9,981 bases of DNA from Peptococcaceae bacterium (GTDB lineage Bacteria > Bacillota > Dehalobacteriia > UBA7702): positions 13,898 to 23,878 of the forward strand of contig DXZC01000013.1 in NCBI GenBank assembly GCA_019415505.1, given 5' to 3'. Shown here in pieces: positions 1 to 5,586 of the stretch. Under the pieces are notes generated by a model. The model searched no databases and was not told the origin of the DNA. It saw only the letters and a list, made by a program, of their open reading frames with translations. The first letter of the stretch is position 1, and every line of letters begins with the position of its first letter. The translations under genes were made by a program, and so were the position numbers.

Positions 1-606
1 GCTTACTATCTTTGGCCGGAAAAGTTAGCTAAACGTACTGCTGATTTAGAGCGTTTTCAGTCTTTGGCAGCAGCGGAGCACAGTGATTTTTTTAGTAAAA
101 TGTATTTGGGCTTTTGCGCTCCCTTGCTGGAAAAAGCCTATCTCTCCAGGCGGCTGCTTCTCTCCTCCTCTTACCCCCGGTTGGCGGCGGAAGATCATAG
201 CGTGGGGGCTTTTATCCACTATGATGTGGCAGCCAGGAATTTTATGATTTTGGATAATGCCGCCTATCTGATTGATTTTGACTACTGCGCGCTGGATATG
301 CCCATTGTGGATCTAATGCGTTTAATCAAGCGGAGTTTAAAATATGGCGGTAACTGTGAGGCTAAAATAGACGCTATAGTGGATAACTATACCTCTGTTC
401 GTCCTTTAACTGAGGAACAATGGGAGGTTTTATACGCCCTGCTGCTATTCCCGCAAAAGTATTGGCGACTGGCAGTACGCTATTATGATTGTGAAACCGA
501 TTGGAGCAGCGAGACCTTTGATAAAAAAATTAGAGCCGTGGTGCGGGAGCTAGAAAATGAGGATAACTGGCTACCGATACTCCGGCAAAAAGTTGGCTTG
601 GAGTGA
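1..606 (+). CDS. CotS-family spore coat protein, kinase fold (5' end outside window)
   Basis: The reading frame is open from the first base, so the gene begins upstream and only its last 201 codons are visible; the TTG at 64 is internal. The fragment has the core of the aminoglycoside-phosphotransferase/choline-kinase fold shared by CotS-type coat proteins: the catalytic loop H-Y-D-x4-N (visible residues 73-80) and the metal-binding I-D-F-D (91-94), followed by a helical tail with the family-typical LYALLLFPQKYW segment. Catalytic residues therefore look intact. In Bacillus, CotS sits in the inner spore coat and is encoded beside CotSA; the substrate of these kinase-like proteins is not established. 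The stop overlaps the next frame, and a paralogue and a glycosyltransferase follow, which supports a coat or spore-surface role. Other APH-fold kinases are possible, but the C-terminal tail favours CotS. Confidence 0.82.
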   Translation, partial: AYYLWPEKLAKRTADLERFQSLAAAEHSDFFSKMYLGFCAPLLEKAYLSRRLLLSSSYPRLAAEDHSVGAFIHYDVAARNFMILDNAAYLIDFDYCALDMPIVDLMRLIKRSLKYGGNCEAKIDAIVDNYTSVRPLTEEQWEVLYALLLFPQKYWRLAVRYYDCETDWSSETFDKKIRAVVRELENEDNWLPILRQKVGLE

Positions 607-611
607 GAATT

Positions 612-1565
612 GTGAAAGATAAAGCTAAAATTAAAGAACAATGGCATTTAGCGGACGAACCGGGTAAAAAGGGCAAAAGCCAATGGCGGGGAAAAACAAA
701 AAATGGTGATTTAACCCTGCATATGACCGAGGAACGGGATCCTTATCTTGTTTCCCGTTTGAATTTTTGGCAATGGCTGCGGCAGGATAAGGATTTTCCC
801 GTAACTCCGTTAGTGCGGGGTAAAAATGGCGACTATACCTTAAACACCGGCGAACATATTTACTATGCGGCGGCTAACCTCAAGAGTAAATCCTTGGATT
901 TTGGCGATACTCAAACCGCTACAGCCTTAGCTGCTTTGTTGGCTAAGTTTCATATTTTAGCCCGGGAGTTTGACTGGCACAGCCATTGTTTACCGCAGAA
1001 AAAACCGGACCGCTATATATCCCGTATGGAAAAGCTTTTAGCTGAATCCGAAGTACGCTGTAACCGTTCCGCAAGATTGCGGCGTTATTGGCCGGAAATT
1101 TTAACCAGAGCGGAACGGAGCATGGTGCTCCTTTGCAGCGGCAGTTTAGCGGCGTTACAAGAGAATATGGCCTCTCAGGGGGATTTTGCCTATGGTAAAA
1201 TAGAGCGCCAGGGCTTCTGCCACACCGATGGTTGCTTCCGCCTTACAGACCTTAGCGCCTTAGCTGAGGATTTGGCTGTTTTTGACTTATGGCGGCTCTG
1301 CCGCCGTACCCTCACATATGGCAAATCTGCTAAAACGGTTTGGGCCCTTATCCAGGCCTATGAAGCGGAAAAACCTTTAACTGAATCAGAAGGGGTGGTT
1401 CTTTATGCCCTTCTGCTCTTTCCCTACGACGCCTTAAAGAATATTAACGCCACGGAAAAAAAGGAAGATGTGGAAAGCATTCTGGTTACTGAAGCTTCGT
1501 TGCGGAGTTTTTACGCAGAAATATATGAAAAAGGAAGGTCAAAGCAAGATGAAGATAGCCATTGA
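612..1565 (+). CDS. Second CotS-like protein with degenerate kinase motifs (probable pseudokinase)
   Basis: This 317-residue protein shares the CotS layout with its upstream neighbour: an N-terminal lobe, a central AALLAKFHILAREFDW helix typical of CotS, and a C-terminal VVLYALLLFPYDALKNI helix matching the neighbour's tail. Its kinase signatures are damaged. The beta-strand where CotS proteins have the ATP-binding Lys reads L-T-L-H-M (His37). The catalytic loop keeps H204-T-D206 but lacks the Asn five residues after the Asp. The spacing to the metal-binding Asp (LTDL, D213) is 7 residues, against 17 in the neighbour. I chose GTG 612 because GGAG at 600-603 lies 8 bases upstream; GTG 603, overlapping the previous stop, is the alternative and adds three residues. 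The 3' end overlaps the glycosyltransferase by 17 bases. A non-catalytic structural or scaffold role is inference. Confidence 0.8.
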   Translation: MKDKAKIKEQWHLADEPGKKGKSQWRGKTKNGDLTLHMTEERDPYLVSRLNFWQWLRQDKDFPVTPLVRGKNGDYTLNTGEHIYYAAANLKSKSLDFGDTQTATALAALLAKFHILAREFDWHSHCLPQKKPDRYISRMEKLLAESEVRCNRSARLRRYWPEILTRAERSMVLLCSGSLAALQENMASQGDFAYGKIERQGFCHTDGCFRLTDLSALAEDLAVFDLWRLCRRTLTYGKSAKTVWALIQAYEAEKPLTESEGVVLYALLLFPYDALKNINATEKKEDVESILVTEASLRSFYAEIYEKGRSKQDEDSH

Positions 1566-2646
1566 CGGCCGGGGCGCCATTCTTTACCGTGGCACTGGTA
1601 TAGGCACATATACTTGGCAGCTCCTTACCGCGTTGTCCCCTGACGGCGTGAGAATCTTTCTCCCTGGTGAGGAGTTAAAAAACCTTTGCTTTAGTGAAAA
1701 TACTTTGGAGTGTGATACAAAAATACGTTGGGAAAGCGACTTTTTGCCCCAAGCCATTAAGGACGAAGCCATAGACTTATATCATGTGCCTCAAAACGGC
1801 TTGGGACTTCCCACTGTAAAGTCCTGCCAGCAAACGGTTACCATTCATGATATGATACCCTATGTATTTCCTGAAACAGTGGGTAGGGGGTACCTCAAGG
1901 AATTTCTCACAAAAATGCCCTCTGTTATGGAAAACACTGACGGCATTATCACCGTCTCCCAAACCTCCAAGGAGGATATCATCTCCCTCTTTAATTATCC
2001 GGCTGATAAAATAGCGGTTATTTATGAGGCCGCTGAACCGATATATCAGCCCATGGCTAAATCTGTGGCGCAAACATATTTAGCGGAAAATTACGGCCTA
2101 GGCGGCAATTACTTTCTATATGTGGGAGGCTATGGCATACGGAAAAATGTTAAGGCGCTCATTTTAGCCTATCATCTCTTAAAGCGGGAGCATAACGTCA
2201 GTTGGCGCTTGCTCCTACCTGGCAAACAAGGGGGAGAGTTTGAACGCCTCACCACACTTGTGGACGCCTTAGGCTTAAACGGCGATGTTATTTTCCCCGG
2301 TTATATTCCAGTTAAGGATATGCCATATTTTTATGCTGCTGCTGAGGTTATGGTTTATCCCTCTATATACGAGGGGTTTGGCCTGCCGCCTTTGGAGGCT
2401 ATGGCTATGGGAGTGCCGGTAATCTCCTCGGACCGCTCCTCCCTGCCGGAGGTTCTGGGCAGCGCTCCGCTGTATTTTGACCCCTTTGACACCATTGCCC
2501 TGGCGGAAAAAATGTACACTTTATATGATAATGAGGCCAAAGCTAAAGAGCTTTCTCGCCGCTCTCTACAGCGGGCGGCGCTGTTCTCCTGGATCAAAAA
2601 TGCCCAGCAAACCAAAGAATTTTGGCAGCGTTGCTTGGCGGATTGA
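1549..2646 (+). CDS. GT4-family glycosyltransferase, CotSA-like
   Basis: This 365-residue cytoplasmic GT-B enzyme is expected to transfer a sugar from a nucleotide-sugar donor. The N-terminal acceptor domain opens with MKIAIDGRG and the glycine-rich G-T-G-I-G-T-Y loop. The C-terminal donor domain has the strand and phosphate-binding segment YVGGYGIRKN (191-200) and the GT4 E-x7-E motif, E275 to E283, within YEGFGLPPLEAMAMGVPVI. ATG 1549 is preferred: AAGGAAGG at 1531-1538 is a good ribosome binding site, and the protein then begins exactly at the first beta-strand. An ATG 27 codons upstream would add an unrelated tail encoded inside the previous gene. The 17-base overlap with the CotS-like gene suggests coupled translation. 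CotSA, the partner of CotS in Bacillus, is also a GT4 protein, so glycosylation of a coat component is likely, but the acceptor is unknown. Confidence 0.85.
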   Translation: MKIAIDGRGAILYRGTGIGTYTWQLLTALSPDGVRIFLPGEELKNLCFSENTLECDTKIRWESDFLPQAIKDEAIDLYHVPQNGLGLPTVKSCQQTVTIHDMIPYVFPETVGRGYLKEFLTKMPSVMENTDGIITVSQTSKEDIISLFNYPADKIAVIYEAAEPIYQPMAKSVAQTYLAENYGLGGNYFLYVGGYGIRKNVKALILAYHLLKREHNVSWRLLLPGKQGGEFERLTTLVDALGLNGDVIFPGYIPVKDMPYFYAAAEVMVYPSIYEGFGLPPLEAMAMGVPVISSDRSSLPEVLGSAPLYFDPFDTIALAEKMYTLYDNEAKAKELSRRSLQRAALFSWIKNAQQTKEFWQRCLAD

Positions 2647-2703
2647 GTCTTTTACGAAAATAATGTTAAAATTTTAATAATTTGCCTAGGTTGCTGCTTA
2701 CTC

Positions 2704-2732
2704 TTGCCATACTTTTGTTTATTTGCTATGCT
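2704..2732 (+). promoter_or_regulatory. Candidate sigma-A promoter for amtB-glnK
   Basis: TTGCCA at 2704-2709 and TATGCT at 2727-2732 are separated by exactly 17 bases (5/6 and 4/6 matches to consensus). Transcription would start near 2739, only a few bases before the terminator hairpin at 2743-2783. No sigma-54 -24/-12 element with correct GG-N10-GC spacing was found here, and there is no better promoter between the hairpin and amtB. Confidence 0.5.
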
Positions 2733-2742
2733 TATTTCAGAC

Positions 2743-2787
2743 AAAGACGTCTGTAGTCCGTTAAACGGACAGCAGACGTCTTTTTTT
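2743..2787 (+). terminator. Intrinsic terminator or attenuator in the amtB leader
   Basis: An 11-bp stem (AAAGACGTCTG 2743-2753 with CAGACGTCTTT 2773-2783) encloses a 2x2 internal loop and a 6-bp upper stem, GTCCGT with ACGGAC, capped by TAA. It runs into seven T residues at 2781-2787, the classical intrinsic terminator form. It may end the coat operon, for which no other terminator is visible. Because the only good amtB promoter lies upstream of it, it may also attenuate amtB. The small loop does not resemble the hexaloop hairpins bound by ANTAR antiterminators. Confidence 0.88.
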
Positions 2788-2817
2788 ATTTATTTTTATT
2801 AGATAGGAGGAGAAAAC

Positions 2818-4056
2818 ATGAACACTGGAGACACTGCTTTCATTCTTATTTGTGCAGCCTTGGTATTTATTATGACCCCGGGCTTAGCCTTTTTTTACGG
2901 TGGCTTGGGCCGGCGGAAAAATGTGGTTAATACTATGATGGCCTGTATAGCTATTATGGGTTTAGCTATTGTCCTTTGGGTGCTGGTGGGCTATTCCTTG
3001 GCCTTTGGCGGCAACCATTGGGGCTTAATTGGCGATTTTCGTTGGGCTGGTTTTAACGGCGTAGGTATGGAGGCTGGGCCTTATTCTGATTCCTTGCCTA
3101 ATTTGGTTTTTGCTGGCTTCCAAATGATGTTTGCCGTTATAACCCCAGCCTTAATTACCGGGGCCATAGCCGGGCGGATGCGTTTTAAAGCTTTATTTGC
3201 CTTTATTGCCCTTTGGTCGTTGGTTGTTTATTATCCCTTGGCCCATATGGTCTGGGGGGAAGGGGGCTTCCTGGCTGGCCTCGGTTCTGTGGACTTTGCC
3301 GGCGGCAATGTTGTGCACATCAGCTCCGGGGTTAGCGCTATAACTTTAGCCCTTCTTTTGGGCCGCCGTCGCGGTTTTGAGATAAGCACTTACCGCATCC
3401 ACAATATTCCCTTTGTGGTTTTAGGCGCAGCCTTGCTCTGGTTTGGTTGGTTTGGCTTTAATGCGGGCAGCGCTTTAGCGGCTGACGGTTTAGCAGCCCA
3501 TGCTTTTATGACAACAGCTGTTTCCGCAGCGGCAGCCTTGCTCAGTTGGTTGATAATTGATATTATAAAAGAGGGTAAGCCAACATTGGTAGGGGCTTGC
3601 ACAGGCTTGGTCGTAGGCTTAGTCGCTATTACGCCTGGGGCCGGTTTTGTGCCGGTTTGGGCCTCGTTAGTAATTGGCTTCTTGGTTAGTCCCATCTGCT
3701 ATTTTTGCGTTTCATTTATTAAAGGCCGCCTCAAAATAGACGATGCCTTAGACGCCTTTGCCTGTCATGGCATTGGTGGCATCTGGGGTGGCATAGCTAC
3801 CGGACTTTTTGCGCAAACTTCTATCAATAGTGTAGCACAGTGGAATGGTTTATTTTTTGGCGACACTCAGCTATTTGTAGCTCAGTTGGTTGGTATTGGC
3901 GTTTCTATTGCCATGGCTATTGTGGGAACCCTTATTTGTGCGGGCATTGTCCGTATCTTTACGCCGTTGCGGGTAGGAGCTAGGGAAGAGCAAATTGGTT
4001 TGGATATGTCCCAGCATGGGGAGAATGCTTATCCATCCTTTAATGGTCTTGATTAA
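2818..4056 (+). CDS. amtB: Ammonium transporter, Amt/MEP/Rh family
   Basis: This 412-residue integral membrane protein imports ammonium or ammonia and forms trimers in its family. It has about eleven hydrophobic segments, beginning directly at residue 5 (TAFILICAALVFIMTPGLAFFYGGL) with no separate cleavable signal peptide. Family landmarks are present: the opening GLAFFYGGL segment, D159 in VDFAGG, the twin pore histidines H167 (VVHISSG) and H317 (CHGIGG), and FGWFGFNAGS. The length matches bacterial Amt proteins and the frame is intact. The start is secure: AGGAGG at 2805-2810 lies 7 bases before ATG. The P-II gene follows 14 bases after the stop, the usual arrangement in which P-II plugs the transporter pore when nitrogen is plentiful. 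Expression may be set by the leader terminator upstream. Confidence 0.97.
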   Translation: MNTGDTAFILICAALVFIMTPGLAFFYGGLGRRKNVVNTMMACIAIMGLAIVLWVLVGYSLAFGGNHWGLIGDFRWAGFNGVGMEAGPYSDSLPNLVFAGFQMMFAVITPALITGAIAGRMRFKALFAFIALWSLVVYYPLAHMVWGEGGFLAGLGSVDFAGGNVVHISSGVSAITLALLLGRRRGFEISTYRIHNIPFVVLGAALLWFGWFGFNAGSALAADGLAAHAFMTTAVSAAAALLSWLIIDIIKEGKPTLVGACTGLVVGLVAITPGAGFVPVWASLVIGFLVSPICYFCVSFIKGRLKIDDALDAFACHGIGGIWGGIATGLFAQTSINSVAQWNGLFFGDTQLFVAQLVGIGVSIAMAIVGTLICAGIVRIFTPLRVGAREEQIGLDMSQHGENAYPSFNGLD

Positions 4057-4070
4057 GGGGGTATTTTGAG

Positions 4071-4424
4071 ATGATTAAAATTGAAGCAATAATCCGGGAG
4101 GAAAAATTTGAGGACGTAAAGGAAGCTCTCAACGCCATTGAAGTCAATGGTATGACTGTTTCCCAAGTTATGGGCTGTGGCGCTCAAAGGGGCTATAAGG
4201 AATTAGTCCGCGGCACAGAGGTGGACGTACAAATGTGTCCTAAGTTGAAATTTGAAATAATGGTGTCAGACGAAGAATGGGAAGCAAAGACCATTGAGGC
4301 CATTAAAAAAGCTGCTTATACCGGTGAAGTAGGGGACGGTAAAATTTTTAGTTACGATTTACGCAGCGTCCTGAAAATTAGAACCGGTCAAACTGGTTAT
4401 GACGCTCTGCAAAATAAGGTTTAA
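4071..4424 (+). CDS. glnK: P-II nitrogen regulatory protein, GlnK type
   Basis: This 117-residue protein has the length and motifs of P-II signal transducers, small trimers that sense 2-oxoglutarate and ATP/ADP. The N-terminal strand MIKIEAIIREEKFEDVKEAL, Gln39 (2-oxoglutarate contact) in GCGAQRG, the T-loop around residues 37-55, the B-loop TGEVGDGK (84-91) and the C-terminal KIRTG segment are visible. The T-loop reads ELVRGTEVDV, so Tyr46 and the uridylylation target Tyr51 of the enterobacterial proteins are both Val; covalent control at that site is excluded. GGGGG directly after the amtB stop serves as ribosome binding site, and the genes should be cotranscribed. From position and family, the main target is AmtB at the membrane. 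A hairpin terminator follows the stop. Confidence 0.95.
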   Translation: MIKIEAIIREEKFEDVKEALNAIEVNGMTVSQVMGCGAQRGYKELVRGTEVDVQMCPKLKFEIMVSDEEWEAKTIEAIKKAAYTGEVGDGKIFSYDLRSVLKIRTGQTGYDALQNKV

Positions 4425-4443
4425 AATTATAATATCTATTAAA

Positions 4444-4484
4444 AAAATAAGCTCTGCTCTTAACATTGCAGGGCTTATTTTCTT
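4444..4484 (+). terminator. Intrinsic terminator of amtB-glnK
   Basis: AATAAGCTCTGC (4446-4457) pairs with GCAGGGCTTATT (4468-4479) with one G-U pair and a 10-base loop. Flanking A and T residues extend the stem, and the T-rich tail runs to 4484. It begins about 20 bases after the glnK stop and closes the operon. Confidence 0.88.
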
Positions 4485-4562
4485 GTCCAGAGTTTGGATT
4501 ATATTAAAACTAGATATTTATATTTTACCCTCGTTTACCAGAGGCTAAAGTTAATAAAATAG

Positions 4563-4688
4563 GTTTACCAAAATATTTACTACAAAAAATACTGTTTTAG
4601 CTATGGCTCTAGTAATCGCCAAGGCAAAGCAGTATTGGCCAACTCAATAAATTCTCAGTTAGCAGAAAAATTGCGGTTTGAAGCGTAA
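4563..4688 (+). pseudogene. Possible 3' remnant of a cell-wall amidase-like gene
   Basis: A 41-codon open stretch without a start codon ends at TAA 4686-4688. Its translation includes the pieces YYKKYCF, SYGSSNRQGKAVLANSI and NSQLAEKL, which have the feel of the late helix of N-acetylmuramoyl-L-alanine amidases (aromatic pair, then S/N-R-x-x-K-x-LA-x-x-I). There is a stop directly upstream and no ribosome binding site, so if real it is a fragment. The resemblance is weak and from memory; chance is a serious alternative. Confidence 0.18.
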
Positions 4689-4719
4689 CAGTCCTTTTGT
4701 TCCGCTTCAAACCGCAATT
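4666..4719 (-). terminator. Long perfect hairpin, terminator-like on the minus strand
   Basis: AATTGCGGTTTGAAGCG (4669-4685) is perfectly complementary to 4703-4719, a 17-bp stem. Inside, AACA 4687-4690 can pair with TGTT 4698-4701 after one mismatch, leaving a 7-base loop. Read on the minus strand the stem is followed by TTTTT (the A-run at 4666-4670), as in an intrinsic terminator; on the plus strand no T-tract follows. No confident minus-strand gene lies upstream, only a 43-codon open stretch ending at 4724 that lacks a usual start codon. Confidence 0.5.
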
Positions 4720-4925
4720 AAATTTAATGAGATATACTTATACTCTCCCAACTTAAGACTAAATATTGTTGTAAGTGACGCCGTTCATTAGCTGCAAAAG
4801 CAGTTGAGCTGGTAGTTGTTTGGCTGGCTTTGCGTATAATATATAGTATAGCTTCTAAACTATGTTACAAAATACCGCTGCCGATCTGACACCACCGATA
4901 TATAGAAGAGTCGCTAATGCACACT

Positions 4926-4969
4926 AAAAAAGCCCCTTGTAGATTAAGCTACTTTGGTGGGGCTTTTTT
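4926..4969. terminator. Bidirectional intrinsic terminator with no obvious gene
   Basis: AAAAAAGCCCC (4926-4936) pairs fully with GGGGCTTTTTT (4959-4969), and an inner GTAG/CTAC pairing shortens the loop. The A and T runs make it a terminator in either direction. No protein gene reads into it from either side, so it may end a small RNA or be left from a lost gene. Confidence 0.75.
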
Positions 4970-5331
4970 AATACTCTTAATTGGCCGGGGATTCGTGTTA
5001 AATCTTGGTGCAATCGGTATTAAAATGCCTGATAAATTTCTAAAATTAGCAAGTTTCCGGAATCATGAATTTTAAATACGGAATAAAGAAAAATGCTGCA
5101 TACAACCATAATAGTCATATACAGCACTTAGTTTTTGTGTATTGACGTGGATGTGGAGTGCTGTTTTTATAGTTGACGAATGGTGAAAAAAATTTGTGTG
5201 AAGCGTGTCATGGGAGGCATCGCATCGCACCAATGGAATGCTCCTAGAGGTTACTCTCTGATAGTCGAGCGCCAAAGTGACTCGGATTACATACGCCTGT
5301 CCTTTCTCTCCCGTTAGAGGCGATGGCGGAG
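4970..5331. other. Intergenic stretch without a confident gene; structured elements
   Basis: I see no recognisable protein gene, tRNA or rRNA here. Pairing elements are visible. TGCTG-C-ATA (5094-5102) can pair with TAT-A-CAGCA (5118-5126). The overlapping ACAGCACT (5121-5128) can instead pair with AGTGCTGT (5157-5164), which runs into TTTTT. Further on are GGAG-CAT (5213-5220) with ATG-CTCC (5238-5244), the mini-hairpin AGAG-GTTA-CTCT (5246-5257) and CTCT/AGAG around 5307-5319. A 45-codon ATG frame at 5180-5317 has no Shine-Dalgarno sequence and no familiar motif. Whether this is a regulatory RNA or decayed sequence cannot be decided from one copy. Confidence 0.35.
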
Positions 5332-5360
5332 TTGACTGAAAAATAATAGTACGGTAAAAT
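5332..5360 (+). promoter_or_regulatory. Near-consensus sigma-A promoter in the desert upstream of hsdR
   Basis: TTGACT (5332-5337) and TAAAAT (5355-5360) are each one base from consensus and spaced by exactly 17 bases. Transcription would start near 5367, at the first base of a hairpin, about 220 bases before hsdR and upstream of the large inverted repeat. It may drive a small RNA or a long, structured hsd leader. Confidence 0.55.
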
Positions 5361-5366
5361 TAAAGT

Positions 5367-5454
5367 ATGAAAATCCACTTTTTCTCAGTGATTTTTCATC
5401 GGTGGCCTAAGATTTACCCGTTAGGGGCTTTTTTATGAAAAAGCCCCTAACGGG
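5367..5454 (+). ncRNA. Candidate small structured RNA or leader
   Basis: Starting at the predicted +1 of the 5332-5360 promoter, the transcript would fold a first hairpin (ATGAAAA 5367-5373 with TTTTCAT 5393-5399, a 2x2 internal loop, CACT with AGTG, a 7-base loop) and then a perfect 17-bp hairpin at 5417-5454. There is no open frame of note between them. A separate weak pairing, CCTAA 5406-5410 with TTAGG 5421-5425, is followed closely by TTTTTT and is mutually exclusive with the big hairpin. No known RNA family is recognised. Confidence 0.3.
5417..5454. repeat. Perfect 17-bp inverted repeat with 4-base loop
   Basis: CCCGTTAGGGGCTTTTT (5417-5433) and its exact reverse complement (5438-5454) flank the loop TATG. 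Each arm contains a GGGGC/T-run block, but no T-tract follows the complete stem on either strand, so as a whole it is not a standard terminator. It lies between two predicted promoters, 133 bases before hsdR. It could be an RNA hairpin, a protein-binding palindrome, or an end or scar of an inserted element. Confidence 0.9.
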
Positions 5455-5485
5455 GAGGGGATAGGGTGGATGGGCTAGATTATTA

Positions 5486-5514
5486 TTGAGAACAGAGCTC
5501 CGCTATGATATAAT
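5486..5514 (+). promoter_or_regulatory. Extended -10 sigma-A promoter of the hsd operon
   Basis: TTGAGA (5486-5491), a 17-base spacer and a perfect TATAAT (5509-5514), with TG at 5506-5507 giving an extended -10, predict a start near 5521 and a 66-base leader. A second TATAAT at 5524-5529 lies just downstream. This is the best promoter in the window and the natural driver of hsdR-hsdM-hsdS. Confidence 0.75.
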
Positions 5515-5586
5515 TACAAGCAGTATAATAGCAGAAAATAAGAAAATTCCAACTATAAATAATCCTCAAGTATTGGAGATGAAGAT

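Noticed and set aside
1468..1548. Upstream ATG extending the glycosyltransferase by 27 residues
   Set aside because: The extension lies wholly inside the preceding gene, lacks a ribosome binding site and precedes the first beta-strand of the GT-B fold; ATG 1549 has a good site.
4862..4927. 21-codon frame ending directly at the 4926 terminator
   Set aside because: There is no ribosome binding site, it is very short, and a stop lies two codons upstream; the position before a terminator is suggestive but not enough.
4917..5075. 52-codon plus-strand frame from ATG 4917 with a hydrophobic middle and a weak GAAGAG upstream
   Set aside because: Its first codons run through the perfect bidirectional terminator, no family is recognisable, and a frame of this length is expected by chance.
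5072..5275. 67-codon minus-strand open frame
   Set aside because: It has no recognisable motif or ribosome binding site and crosses the alternative-pairing region; its composition looks like chance.
5180..5317. 45-codon ATG frame, basic N terminus, ending SDSDYIRLSFLSR
   Set aside because: No Shine-Dalgarno sequence precedes it and I recognise no family. Kept only as a note within the intergenic description.
5417..5454. Inverted repeat as an insertion-sequence end
   Set aside because: No transposase gene or matching second copy flanks the hsd genes within the window, and no target-site duplication is visible.
5464..5475. AGGGTGGATGGG resembles the T-box sequence AGGGTGG-N-ACCGCG
   Set aside because: The ACCGCG part is absent, no terminator with a T-tail follows it, and the downstream gene is hsdR, not an aminoacylation or amino-acid gene.
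4485..5586. Possible CRISPR array, tRNA or known riboswitch in the long intergenic region
   Set aside because: No regularly spaced repeats, no cloverleaf or T-arm consensus, and no conserved core of SAM, TPP, cobalamin, guanidine or preQ1 riboswitches could be seen.
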